A DNA stretch of 36,597 nucleotides, from NCBI GenBank assembly GCA_964394085.1, contig CAYMWF010000050.1, positions 1-36,597 on the forward strand. The letters run 5' to 3'. This document shows positions 25,901 through 34,101 of this stretch, piece after piece. This stretch comes from CAYMWF01 sp964394085 [NCBI: uncultured Gemmatimonadota bacterium]. GTDB taxonomy: Bacteria > GCA-2686955 > CAYMWF01. The translations under genes were made by a program, and so were the position numbers. How positions within the stretch are numbered: the stretch's first letter is position 1; each line of letters opens with the position of its first letter. Below the pieces are notes generated by a model, which did no database searches, was not told where the DNA came from, and worked only from the letters and a program-made list of their open reading frames with translations.

Positions 25901-27035
25901 GGATCTCCTCTGCCACCCAGTGGAGGAGCCTGAACATCTTGTCGTAGTCGTCCGGGGAGTCTTCGACCAGGCGATCGACCTCGGCCTGCAGCTCCGGGCT
26001 TATCACGAACTGCGGCTCGTTGTGCTCGAACGCCCATCTCGATTTCATTTCCCAGGACGGGTGAGCCGCCACCGCCAGCTTCAGAGCCGATTCGCCGAAG
26101 CCGTCGTCGTACGGCTCCCGCTCGTAAGCGGGGCGATCCGCCACTGTGAACTCGTAGAACCATTCATCTTCGCTGAACCTGCTCGACACCGAGAGCCCTC
26201 CGTTCGCCGTTGCGAACTGGAGCGGACGGGAGCGCGGCCCCCTGATTCTGTATGTCTTCTCGATGATCGGAAGCTCGTCCTCGAAGAAGAGCGTATCCAT
26301 GAAATAGCCCCGGTGCGGAGGAACGAAATCCCCCTCCTCATCCTCCGCCGGTGCATCGCCGCCCGCAACGACTCCGGAACCTCCCCCGGTCGCCGGACCC
26401 GAATCGGCTCCGGAAGCTCCCGCGACCGCCAGACCCGGTGCGGCTCCGGAGCCGCCGGCGGCGGCAAGACCCGGTCCGGCACCGGAAGCGCCCTGTGCGG
26501 AGACGCCCCCGGCACTCCCGGCTTCTCTTCCGAGGTAGGCCAGGTTCAATCCCCTGCGCTCGATCCTGTAGTAGAGGGCGTCACCCTTTTCCATGCGCGG
26601 CAGAGGACAGATCGTGACGTCGAAATTCCAGAAAATGGAGTATGCCGGAGCCTTGGCCGTGAAGATCTCCCCGGCGGCGACCGGATCTTCGATTTCGCCG
26701 CCCGCCCGGAACACTTTGACCTCGAGAAACTTGACCACGGCCGTCCGGGGATTGTAGTCGTAGTGGAGCGACCTGAAACCCGCTCCTCCCGACTCTTCCC
26801 TGAAATGTATCAGCACCTCCTCCTCGGTGACCGACGAGCCGTTCTCTTTGTATTCGGTGGAAATCCGGTCGAAGACTATCACGGCTTCCGCGGACTCGAA
26901 TTTGCCCGAGGTATCTTCGAGAATCAGCGCAGCTTCTTCGGCGGTGATCCCCGCGGTTTCCGCCGCCGCCGGCGACCACGCAGCCGCCTGGATTATCACG
27001 ACAAAAAGAAAAAGGAGAACCCTGGAGCGTCTCAT
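22977..27035 (-). CDS. Secreted tandem DUF3857/transglutaminase-like protein
   Basis: The protein has 1352 residues with a signal peptide (VLLFLFVVIIQAAAWSPAAAE). First half: a DUF3857 domain (about 45-330) interrupted by a Gly/Ala-rich insert (about 170-235), then a transglutaminase-like domain with the full triad: Cys407 in RSGVCKDKA, His447 in FNHGVVA and Asp463 in FLDPTWAP. Second half: another DUF3857-type domain (starting about KHHKITLVLENDGTMVERYY) and a second transglutaminase-like fold in which GVCKDKA is replaced by YGHSLDRMK, so the catalytic Cys is gone. DUF3857 proteins with both domains are common in Bacteroidetes-type genomes and are usually exported; their substrates are not established. 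The start at 27035 follows AAAGGAC. It is not in an operon with the phosphoesterase gene by spacing (193 bases). Confidence 0.85.
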   Translation of the reverse strand: MRRSRVLLFLFVVIIQAAAWSPAAAETAGITAEEAALILEDTSGKFESAEAVIVFDRISTEYKENGSSVTEEEVLIHFREESGGAGFRSLHYDYNPRTAVVKFLEVKVFRAGGEIEDPVAAGEIFTAKAPAYSIFWNFDVTICPLPRMEKGDALYYRIERRGLNLAYLGREAGSAGGVSAQGASGAGPGLAAAGGSGAAPGLAVAGASGADSGPATGGGSGVVAGGDAPAEDEEGDFVPPHRGYFMDTLFFEDELPIIEKTYRIRGPRSRPLQFATANGGLSVSSRFSEDEWFYEFTVADRPAYEREPYDDGFGESALKLAVAAHPSWEMKSRWAFEHNEPQFVISPELQAEVDRLVEDSPDDYDKMFRLLHWVAEEIRYLGLDMGEGEGHMVHRTDEIFADRSGVCKDKAAVLVSMLRAAGFETYFVMTLAMEQTMDIPADDKFNHGVVAVRGGEGGWIFLDPTWAPSNRPLFNYLEQEQPVLVASPEGTGLLHVPYSPPEESPLLVTARTTLDADGNAKSGIFIETDGFYDGSIRSQLSYLDEKSRESFFREILDGIAPRLELVEFAFSDPRDFYQPMQLRMVAEFPGAAVKAGEDLYFSPLLTRHIFGGRYMADYLYLEDSGEERAHAAELACTRLVKFVETINYPRGYRLESLPDSVSCESPTMDLEFSAVAAGKNSCTLEQVMRVKKRITPAREYAALAEVSKKASELLETKLVLKRDGKRLRNPKFKPPSEKTAPVDDTFPPYGARVKHHKITLVLENDGTMVERYYTAAEVYTADGRDRYADHLFTIHTGIQDYKIVELYTQTPDGRKIESPPTAINLTLGGIVAGAPDYRHIHTLAASLVGVEFGSTLVSTIERRTRVEETDGPGNMEYLFQPFDNYPVDRAEFAVDMPENMKLNYDLLDLGETSLLVASDGGRRVFTWEFTDLPPLAAESHAGPYYEMQPALVVSASPTPGWKARLTEVAAGFFDCETPPGAVADKAAALTKDADSALDKLQALTNYVSGRIDFVYTHPRRFLYRMRSPERILAAGYGHSLDRMKLLASLAESLGWNFELGMAGPAGRVSDTVPCLRSVSELFGIVTAGGEKLYASLDNPDFSRKDLAGKTAFFLGRGGTGRLVTPGADLDGNSCGIDLKLILDGEGGVSGSVELICKGAFNPFAAARTGTDEWVKGVIPAMISEPAVKKLDVLRLSEGPEGSRFHCSFEGKYELEFLAEGIVLLTAPFCPGGFSDRGYNLCSDPERRNPLYLGSGGIETGRIEIEYPENWGIDFKPPDTTRESKFTRFERRVEETENEDCKSIVVDRRLEIAQPVIPASEYGNFLESWLAFSLEEGSRIIFNQDAGATSKQE
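26330..26525. repeat. Low-complexity Gly/Ala-coding insert within the DUF3857 gene
   Basis: Imperfect repeats encode the GASGAGPGLAAAGGSGAAPG pattern in the minus-strand gene. The insert splits the first DUF3857 domain and ends in an acidic EDEEGD stretch. It is in frame, so it looks like a tolerated loop expansion. Confidence 0.7.
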
Positions 27036-27213
27036 CGCCTGTCCTTTCGAAGAAAAAACGAACCGTCTTGAGCGGGTCACTATTCTAAGGATAAAACCGG
27101 CAGGGTGAAAGCGATTTGTAGGCCGTTTCTGTTTGTCCCCGAATCGATAGTCGTTTACACTCCCTGCTTCGCCCGCCTTACCGCCGGTGAGCCCACGGCT
27201 CGAAGGAGTGTTT

Positions 27214-28467
27214 TTGTACGTCGATCTGGTAAAAATCGTATTCGTCGCGGTCGCGGTCATCGTTCTGCTCAGGCTGAAGATCGGGTTCGGGGTCACGCTG
27301 CTCTTCGGGGCGGCAGCCCTCGGCCTGCTGTTCTTCGAGGGAAGCGCCGGCGACAGGCTGATAGGCACCGCGAGCTCGTTCGCCGCCGGCGCTCTCGCCG
27401 GAAAAACCCTGGTGCTTCTCGCCGTTCTCGTGCTGGTGCTGATACTCGGCTCGGTGTTCCAGCACACCGGAAACGCCGACAAGGTCGCCGATTCGTTATC
27501 GCGCCTGATTCCCGACCACCGTATCGGCGCGGTTCTGCCCGCGATGCTTATCGGCTTTCTTCCGATGCTCGGCGGCGCCATGCTGTCGGCGCCGATGGTC
27601 AAGCGGTTCGCCGACCGGATGCGCCTCTCGCCCGAGCAGACGACCTTCGCCAACTACTGGTTCAGGCATGTCTGGGAATTTTCATGGCCTCTATACGTGG
27701 GTCTTCTTCTCGCGGCGGATATTCTGGATGTACCCCTCCGGAACGTGGTTCTCCGGCTGGTGCCGCTCACCTTCGCGGCGATCTTTTTCGGGTGGGTGCT
27801 CCGGTTGAGATTCTACCCGCCCGGAAAGGAACCGGCCGCGGACCCGGATTCTCCCGGTTACGGGGGAAGCACGTTCGGCGAGATCCTCCGTGTATTATCC
27901 CTTTCATGGCCGATCCTGACGATTATCGTGCTTTTCCTGCTGTTCAACCTGCCTCTTCTGCCCGTGCTGGCGGGCACGGTGGCCGTGGATCTGCTTCTGG
28001 CGAAACCCTCCCGGCACGACCTGCTGCGTATCGTCAGGAGCGGTTTCGACCCGGGAATTCTGCTGGTCGGTCTCGGAGTCATGGTGTTCGCCAGGGTGCT
28101 GCAGGACACCGACGCCCTCGGCATCATAAGCGAACTGTCGGCTGACGCCCCCCTCCTCTCCTGGCCCCTCGTGTTCCTGGTGCCGTTCGCCGTCGGCTTC
28201 TCCACCGGGGTGAACCATACCTTCGTGGGGATAGGCTTTCCCCTGATACTGCCGCTCCTCGGAACGGGCGCCGACACTTCTTATTCGATGATGGTGTTAG
28301 CTTTTACGGGCGGGTTCATCGGAATAATGCTCACCCCGTTCCACCTCTGCCTTGCACTGACCCGGGAATACTTCGGGGCTCGATGGGGCGGGGTCTACCG
28401 TCTGCTGCTGCCGCCTGCTCTCTGCCTGGTGGCGACATCCATATTCCTTGCTTTTCTATACCGATGA
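27214..28467 (+). CDS. DUF401-family integral membrane protein
   Basis: The protein has 417 residues and is very hydrophobic, with about ten predicted membrane segments. It matches the DUF401 family (TIGR00529): conserved GFLPMLGGAMLSAPMV (about 110-125), the NYWFRHVWEFSWPLYVG block (about 145-161), and GFSTGVNHTFVGIGFPL and MLTPFHLCLALTREYF near the C-terminus. The family belongs with proton- or sodium-coupled organic-anion transporters (related to the CitMHS/GntP architecture), but no substrate is established. The start is TTG at 27214: AAGGAG (27203-27208) is five bases upstream. An in-frame GTG at 27187 lacks a Shine-Dalgarno sequence. Its 3' end overlaps the convergent M16 gene by 12 bases. 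Confidence 0.85.
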   Translation: MYVDLVKIVFVAVAVIVLLRLKIGFGVTLLFGAAALGLLFFEGSAGDRLIGTASSFAAGALAGKTLVLLAVLVLVLILGSVFQHTGNADKVADSLSRLIPDHRIGAVLPAMLIGFLPMLGGAMLSAPMVKRFADRMRLSPEQTTFANYWFRHVWEFSWPLYVGLLLAADILDVPLRNVVLRLVPLTFAAIFFGWVLRLRFYPPGKEPAADPDSPGYGGSTFGEILRVLSLSWPILTIIVLFLLFNLPLLPVLAGTVAVDLLLAKPSRHDLLRIVRSGFDPGILLVGLGVMVFARVLQDTDALGIISELSADAPLLSWPLVFLVPFAVGFSTGVNHTFVGIGFPLILPLLGTGADTSYSMMVLAFTGGFIGIMLTPFHLCLALTREYFGARWGGVYRLLLPPALCLVATSIFLAFLYR

Positions 28468-30990
28468 TGCGTCGGGATTTCCACGGTAGATGAAACTTCT
28501 CAACCGTCCCGAGGCATAGTGTTTCGCGACAGCCTTGTTCGCCTGGGCGAGGGTAACCCTTTCGACCGCATCTTTGAAGCGACCGGCGAAACCGGCATCG
28601 AAACCGAACAGGAGCGGGGCGAAATCCCGTCCGAACACGTAAACAGGAACCTCGCCCATCCGCGCCCAGTTCGAAGCGAAGCTTTTTTTCGCCTGGGCGA
28701 GTTCGTCTTCAGTAAAACCGCCGGTAACGGCTTTGTCGATTTCATGTTCCAGACCGGTCAGCACATCCTGTTCATTGACCGCAGAGGTTACGGCGAAGAC
28801 ACCCGTGGCCCCGGTTTTGAAAAACGACCGGGGTTCGGCATAAACGAAGTAGACCAGCCCTGCTTCCTCCCGCAGGGCGGTGTAGATTCTGTTTTTAGGC
28901 GCATCGCCCAGCATTTTGGTCGCCAGGACCAGGGCCGGCAACCCGGGATCATTCTTGGCGAGCCCGGGAGTGAGCACCGCCACCGCCGTCTCGTGCTTGG
29001 CCGATGTTTCAACCAGATCCGTCGCCTTCTTGAAACCAGCCTTGGGCAGTTCCGGAACGACGGCTCCCTCTAATTCGCCGAAGGTGTTTTCAAGCAGATC
29101 GAAATAGGTCGCCGGGTCGAAGTTCCCCGCCATAACGAGGACCGAGCCGGCGGGGTTGAATAGACTCTTGCCGAGGGAGCGGACCCGTCCCGCCGAAAAA
29201 ACCACGATGTTTTCCCGGAACCCCTTACCGCTCAACCCGTAACCTATCCTGCCGTACAGGGCTTCCCAGCATCTGTCCTGCATGAACTCGAAGGGCGAAT
29301 CGGCGGTTGCGACCAGTTCGTCTTCGATGACCGAACGGGCGGTTTCGATCGATTCCATGCTCATCTCGGGTTCGGTGACCAGCTCGAAAAGCAGCTGCAC
29401 GAAATCGTGGCCGCCCGAAGGCAGAGAGCTGCCCGAAACCTGGTAGTACTCCAGGCCTGCTGAAACAGTGAATCTCGCGCCCAGAGTAGATGCGGCCCGC
29501 TCGAAAGCTTCGCCCTTATGCGATTCGGTGCCGAACAGCATTGTATTCAGGGTGAGATTGAGCAGCCCGGACTCTCCGGCGAGCTCGGAGCAGCTGCCGG
29601 GACGGCCGAGCACCGAAGCGTAAATCATCTCCAGGGAAGGATCGGGGCGCAGCGCAATCGTCAGACCGTTATCGAGTTTCCTGATCAGAGGCTGTTTCTC
29701 GCCCGAGGTCCGCCTCACCCCGCCGGCGGAAGCGGCGGGATCGAAAGTTTTTTCGCCCCTCGGAAGATAGAATGCCCAGTTCGCGCTCCTGTCGAGAGAA
29801 AGGAAAGTCCCGACGGCATCCTCCACATCTTTTTTCCCGACAGCGAGTATCTTCTGTTCGAAATCATCCGGGGCCGGAAGCCCCTTGAAAGCGAAATCCT
29901 CTGCCAGGCCGGAAGCCTTCCCCAGAAAGAACTCTTCGAAACGGCGTTTCTCAGCCAGCAGGCGGCCTTTCGCAACAGCGATCTCTTCTTCATCAGGGCC
30001 CGACACGGCCAGCATCTCGATCTCCTCGCCGAGCGCCCGTTCTATCTTCGACGGGTTCGCCTCTTTTCCGGCGATAACGCCGAGCACGAGAAGGCCGTCC
30101 TTCGCCAGTGACTCCTCGTAAGAATGAACTTTCCAGGCCAGACGCTCCCTCGAGATAAGACGCCTGAACAGGCGCGAGAATTTGCCCGACGCCAGGATTT
30201 CGGCGCCGACTCTGAGTGCATGGAAACCCGGCTCCGTCAGACCCGGTATCCGGGCGCCGTAAGCGATCACCGACTGGTCGATGTCACCGGTAGCCACGTG
30301 GTAGCGCGGCTCGAACTGCGGGGGTTCATACAGTTCCGGAGCGGCGGCGTCACCGGCGGGCAGAGCTCCCCAGAGGTCTTCCAGGCGCGGATACACCTCT
30401 CTGATGGAAAAATCACCGACCACGATATAAGCCATGTTGGCCGGCGTGTAGTAACGCCTGTAATAGTCGCGAATCCGCTCCACGGGTATCGAACCTATTA
30501 CCTTCTGATTTCCCAGGATATTGAACCGGAGCGGATGTTCTCTGAAAACCAGCCGGCACAGCTTCGCGTGGTTCGCCCAGTCGGGATGGTCGAGCTCGAT
30601 CAGGCTCTCTTTCTGCACCACCGAGCGCTCTTTATCCACCTCCTCTTCGTCGAGGGTCGACTGCATCAGCATATCGAAATGGATTTCCAGGGCCGCATCG
30701 ACGTTTCCAGACGGCACCGTCATGGTATAGGCGGTATAACCCGGGCAGGTCCAGGCATTGAAATCGCCCCCTATCCAGGCGACATCTTCTGCAAGTCTGT
30801 CGGTGGCCCGCTTTTCGGTGCCTTTGAAGAGGAGATGCTCGACAAAATGGGAAACTCCGTCGAGTTCATCGTCTTCGGTGAAGCCCCCGGCTTTCACGAC
30901 CCCGAGCAGCTCCACGGTCGGATGCCTGTGATTTTCGAGGAAAGCCAGGGTCAGACCATTGGTCAGCTTGACAACAAACGGCTGTTTCAT
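28456..30990 (-). CDS. M16 (insulinase-like) zinc metalloprotease, fused active and inactive halves
   Basis: The protein has 844 residues. The N-terminal half has the inverted zinc motif HFVEH (48-52) and the downstream Glu128 in SVVQKESL, exactly 76 residues after His52 as the family requires; GGDFNAWTCPGYTAY (74-88) is the conserved substrate-binding segment. The second half (from about residue 425, KLDNGLTIALRPDPS) repeats the M16 fold but has ESGLLNLTLNT where the HxxEH motif should be, so it is the structural, non-catalytic partner. Single-chain pairing is typical of M16 enzymes that form a closed chamber and degrade peptides. No signal peptide is seen, so it is probably cytoplasmic. The start ATG at 30990 overlaps the stop of the upstream sulfotransferase gene (ATGA), indicating translational coupling; CCGGAG lies eight bases upstream. 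Confidence 0.9.
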   Translation of the reverse strand: MKQPFVVKLTNGLTLAFLENHRHPTVELLGVVKAGGFTEDDELDGVSHFVEHLLFKGTEKRATDRLAEDVAWIGGDFNAWTCPGYTAYTMTVPSGNVDAALEIHFDMLMQSTLDEEEVDKERSVVQKESLIELDHPDWANHAKLCRLVFREHPLRFNILGNQKVIGSIPVERIRDYYRRYYTPANMAYIVVGDFSIREVYPRLEDLWGALPAGDAAAPELYEPPQFEPRYHVATGDIDQSVIAYGARIPGLTEPGFHALRVGAEILASGKFSRLFRRLISRERLAWKVHSYEESLAKDGLLVLGVIAGKEANPSKIERALGEEIEMLAVSGPDEEEIAVAKGRLLAEKRRFEEFFLGKASGLAEDFAFKGLPAPDDFEQKILAVGKKDVEDAVGTFLSLDRSANWAFYLPRGEKTFDPAASAGGVRRTSGEKQPLIRKLDNGLTIALRPDPSLEMIYASVLGRPGSCSELAGESGLLNLTLNTMLFGTESHKGEAFERAASTLGARFTVSAGLEYYQVSGSSLPSGGHDFVQLLFELVTEPEMSMESIETARSVIEDELVATADSPFEFMQDRCWEALYGRIGYGLSGKGFRENIVVFSAGRVRSLGKSLFNPAGSVLVMAGNFDPATYFDLLENTFGELEGAVVPELPKAGFKKATDLVETSAKHETAVAVLTPGLAKNDPGLPALVLATKMLGDAPKNRIYTALREEAGLVYFVYAEPRSFFKTGATGVFAVTSAVNEQDVLTGLEHEIDKAVTGGFTEDELAQAKKSFASNWARMGEVPVYVFGRDFAPLLFGFDAGFAGRFKDAVERVTLAQANKAVAKHYASGRLRSFIYRGNPDASSV

Positions 30991-32072
30991 TTTGTCGCTC
31001 CGGGTTCGATTTCGAGCTTCGATCGGCTGCTTCGACGGGCGTGCAGGGCCGGATTCCCCAGCGGGTCGCTCGCCGCCTCCTTCTCGACATACTCTACCTG
31101 CCATGGATAAACAAGCGATATCACGCGGTCGGCGAATGCGGCGAAACCGTGATCGAATCCGAACTTGAAGGCTTCCTTCCAGTAACTGAAAAGGATGCCC
31201 AGGGGAAGGCGCCGCCTTTCCATCGTATCCGCATATGAGTGCAACCTCAGCTCGCGCTCCGCCATCCGCTGCATCAACTCCGCCTTCCAGGGCGCCAGGT
31301 CCTTCTTCCAACGGTCGATCGAATCGGCATTGACCTCCTGCTTCGTCGCATAGTGCCATCCCATTTTATAGGATGGAACCCCTGTTTCGGCCAGACGCCT
31401 GAACTCGAGCAGCTCGGGGGAGTATTCCTCTCCCAGGAAAGCGCACACCTTTTTCACCACCGCTTCGGGATTCGCCACGAGATCCTCGTACCTGAGCTCC
31501 ATGAACCGGTCGGGGGCGAGTTTCTTTCGGGCCGCCTCCCCTTTTCGTATGGCGCGCCGCCAGTTCAGCATCGAATAGATGGAGGATTTTCGCCACCAGG
31601 GCATGCTGTCCAGGGAGGCGACGCAGTCCCGGCCGTCCCTGACGACGTGTATCACCTGCGCATCCGGAAACAGCGACAGCAGCTGAGGGAGATACTGGAT
31701 GTAGTAGGGCTTTTTGTCGCCCCAGCGCACTTTCCCGAACCCCGCCGCGTAAAGTCTGTAAACAGCGCCGATGGCCGAACCGAATGTCGGCTCCGATTCA
31801 GTAATCGCCTTCCTTATCGATCCGGGAGAGAGCCCGAGGTCGATGAGCTGGGTATTCCTGTTGTGGTTGCGATCGAACCAGTCGAGCAGTCTCGCCTTTG
31901 TCGCGGGGTTCGACAGATTTCCGTAATAGAGCCGCCGTTTATAAAGTTTCTTCAGAAACTTGGTCTGGGGAGGGATTCCGATGCGCGGGTGGGAAAAGAG
32001 CATCAGGCGGAGCATCGTGGTTCCCGATCTCTCGCAGCCGGCAATGAATATGGGCCTGTTGTTTTCTTCCAT
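30987..32072 (-). CDS. Sulfotransferase family protein
   Basis: The protein has 361 residues. It has the 5'-phosphosulfate binding loop FIAGCERSGTTMLRLML (9-25) and the 3'-phosphate binding motif VIHVVRDGRDCVASL (140-154), which together define PAPS-dependent sulfotransferases of the PF13469 type. The conserved WGDKKP segment (117-122) precedes them in space as in related enzymes. The acceptor (glycan, lipid or peptide) is not readable. The TGA overlaps the start codon of the M16 peptidase gene, so the two are made from one message; a functional link is possible but not obvious. The ATG at 32072 has only a weak upstream purine stretch. Confidence 0.85.
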   Translation of the reverse strand: MEENNRPIFIAGCERSGTTMLRLMLFSHPRIGIPPQTKFLKKLYKRRLYYGNLSNPATKARLLDWFDRNHNRNTQLIDLGLSPGSIRKAITESEPTFGSAIGAVYRLYAAGFGKVRWGDKKPYYIQYLPQLLSLFPDAQVIHVVRDGRDCVASLDSMPWWRKSSIYSMLNWRRAIRKGEAARKKLAPDRFMELRYEDLVANPEAVVKKVCAFLGEEYSPELLEFRRLAETGVPSYKMGWHYATKQEVNADSIDRWKKDLAPWKAELMQRMAERELRLHSYADTMERRRLPLGILFSYWKEAFKFGFDHGFAAFADRVISLVYPWQVEYVEKEAASDPLGNPALHARRSSRSKLEIEPGATK

Positions 32073-32141
32073 TACAGATTCACCGTCTCGACGGAAAAAC
32101 CTCGAGCCGCCCCGGCGGCGGACCGCTTCCTGAAAATTTTC

Positions 32142-32172
32142 GACCCCGGGTGGATATCCTCCGCCCGGGGTC
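32142..32172 (-). terminator. Hairpin between the flavoprotein operon and the sulfotransferase gene
   Basis: A 9-bp perfect stem GACCCCGGG/CCCGGGGTC with a 13-base loop, about 95 bases after the flavoprotein stop codon. On the minus strand it is followed by GAAAATTTTC, giving a modest T run. It probably ends or attenuates the Hdr/flavoprotein transcript. Confidence 0.55.
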
Positions 32173-32267
32173 CGGTAGAGACGCTCTGATTCTCCGTCAG
32201 CGCGGTCCGGGCTGGGAATCGACCCGGTCGGCGACTGGAGCAGTCGTCGGAAACGCGATCGAGCCGC

Positions 32268-33938
32268 TTATCGCAGGGTGCCGAGATACTTCGTGGTCAA
32301 CTGCTTCGATTTCGTATGCTCGGAAGTGTAGTCGGGCAGCAGCATGGGAGCGACCCGGCCTTTATCGACACCCGATTCGCTCAGCTCCTTGTTGTACCCG
32401 GCCACGTGCTCGAGAGTCAAGTCGCCGTCCTGCGCGTTTTCCAAAGCGTATGCACCTGCGTTCCTGCCGGCAATCCGCCCGAAGACCATGATATCGAGCA
32501 GGGAATTGCCCATGAGCCGGTTCTCGCCGTGGATACCGCCGCCGACCTCGCCCGCCACGAACAGTCCGGGCAGAATGGTTTCTCCCGAGCTCTTGAATTC
32601 GAGTCCGCCGTTCTGGTAGTGAAGGGTCGGATAGATGAGCATCGGTTCTTTCGAGATGTCGATATCGAAGCGTTTGTACAGGATGAATTTGCCGGGGAAT
32701 TCCTTCTCCACCGTGCCTTCGCCCGAAAGCATGTCTATCATCGGCGAATCGAGCCAGACTCCGGATTTCCCGGTCGGAGTCGGTACTCCCAGCCCCCGTT
32801 CCGTGCATTCCCTTATAATCGCCGAGGCTTCCACATCCCTCGGCTCTCTCTCGTTGACGAATTGAAGACCGTCCACGTTCACCAGGTTCGCCCCGGATCC
32901 GCGGAATTTCTCGGTAATGAGGATGCCTTCGGCCTGCTCGGGAAAAACGACGCCGGTGGGATGGTACTGAACCGTATGCAGGAAGCAGATCGGCACGCCG
33001 GCGCGGTAGGCCATCACGATTCCGTCAGCCGTGGCGCCGTAATGGTTGGTCGTCATGAACTCCTGGATATGGAGCCTTCCGCTTCCGCCCGTGGCCATAA
33101 CCACGGCCTTCGCCCTGACCACCAGGTATTCTTCGGTCTCCATGTTGTACAGCACGGCGCCGGCGCAGGAACCCTTCGAATTCAGAATCAGCTCCACTGC
33201 GGGAGAGAATTCGAGAACCTGGATGTCGCTTTGACGGTTTCGCGCTTCATCGCGGATCGTCCTCATCATTTCGGCGCCGGTGATATCGGCCGCGTAATGC
33301 ATCCGTTTTCTCGATGTTCCGCCGCCATGGAGGGTCTTGAGGCGGCCGTCTTCGAACTTCGAGAAGTTGGTCCCCAGCTCTTCGAGCCACTTCAGGGCCC
33401 CGGGGGCTTGAGTTACGAGGGTTTCAGCCAGTTCCGGAACATTCTTGAAATGCCCGCCGCCCATAACATCGAGGTAATGGTAGTAAGGGGAATCCTTGTC
33501 TCCCTTGGTGGCGGCCTGGATGCCGCCCTCCGCCATCATAGTATTGGCGTCGCCGTGCCGGAGCTTGGTCGCCAGGATCACCTTCGCCCCCTGCTCCTGG
33601 GCCAGCAGGGCGGCCGCCGTACCTGCGCCGCCGCCGCCGAGCACGAGAACGTCCGTCTCGTAATCGATATCGTTCAAGTCTATCTTATCAGGCTCCACCC
33701 GGCTGCGGGCCTCGAGGAGATCGACCATTTCATGCGCTATCCTGTAGCCTTTACTCGGACCGACCATGACTTCGCGGCGCCCCTCGTCTTTGAAGTCGGG
33801 ATGATTCTTCAGGATATCCGTCCGCTCGTCGAGGGACATGAAGGGAACTTCTTCGTTTCTCAGCTTCCGCTCGACCCGTTCAGGCCTGGTCTTCTCAACT
33901 ATCTTGATCAGTTCTTTCAGTTCATCTGTATACGGCAT
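32268..33938 (-). CDS. Fumarate reductase/succinate dehydrogenase-type flavoprotein (TfrA-like)
   Basis: The protein has 556 residues, about the length of thiol:fumarate reductase TfrA. An N-terminal extension of about 90 residues precedes the FAD Rossmann loop LVLGGGGAG (98-106). Active-site residues by comparison with E. coli FrdA are all present: His326 in QYHPTG, Arg367 in EPRDVEASA, His440 in YPTLHYQNGG and Arg474 in HGENRLMGNSL. The His that binds FAD covalently in FrdA (SHTVAAEGG) is Asn132 here (ANTMMAEGG), so FAD should be non-covalent. This fits soluble fumarate reductases and L-aspartate-oxidase relatives rather than membrane Sdh/Frd. It is the last gene of a four-gene operon with an iron-sulfur protein and HdrB/HdrC homologues. 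AGGAGGAAG lies upstream of the ATG. Whether it reduces fumarate or another enoate is inference. Confidence 0.85.
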   Translation of the reverse strand: MPYTDELKELIKIVEKTRPERVERKLRNEEVPFMSLDERTDILKNHPDFKDEGRREVMVGPSKGYRIAHEMVDLLEARSRVEPDKIDLNDIDYETDVLVLGGGGAGTAAALLAQEQGAKVILATKLRHGDANTMMAEGGIQAATKGDKDSPYYHYLDVMGGGHFKNVPELAETLVTQAPGALKWLEELGTNFSKFEDGRLKTLHGGGTSRKRMHYAADITGAEMMRTIRDEARNRQSDIQVLEFSPAVELILNSKGSCAGAVLYNMETEEYLVVRAKAVVMATGGSGRLHIQEFMTTNHYGATADGIVMAYRAGVPICFLHTVQYHPTGVVFPEQAEGILITEKFRGSGANLVNVDGLQFVNEREPRDVEASAIIRECTERGLGVPTPTGKSGVWLDSPMIDMLSGEGTVEKEFPGKFILYKRFDIDISKEPMLIYPTLHYQNGGLEFKSSGETILPGLFVAGEVGGGIHGENRLMGNSLLDIMVFGRIAGRNAGAYALENAQDGDLTLEHVAGYNKELSESGVDKGRVAPMLLPDYTSEHTKSKQLTTKYLGTLR

Positions 33939-34101
33939 GGTATGTTCTTCCTCCTGGAGCGGTCGTCCGGCGTTTATCCAGCGCCCTGTCGAGCATCAAA
34001 TGACTCATCTTACTCGTCCTTTGTCGCTCCCGCTGCGTTTCCATACGACAATTATTTTCTCTATTCAAAACCGTTTCCCGGACCGGATAAAAGGAAACAT
34101 C

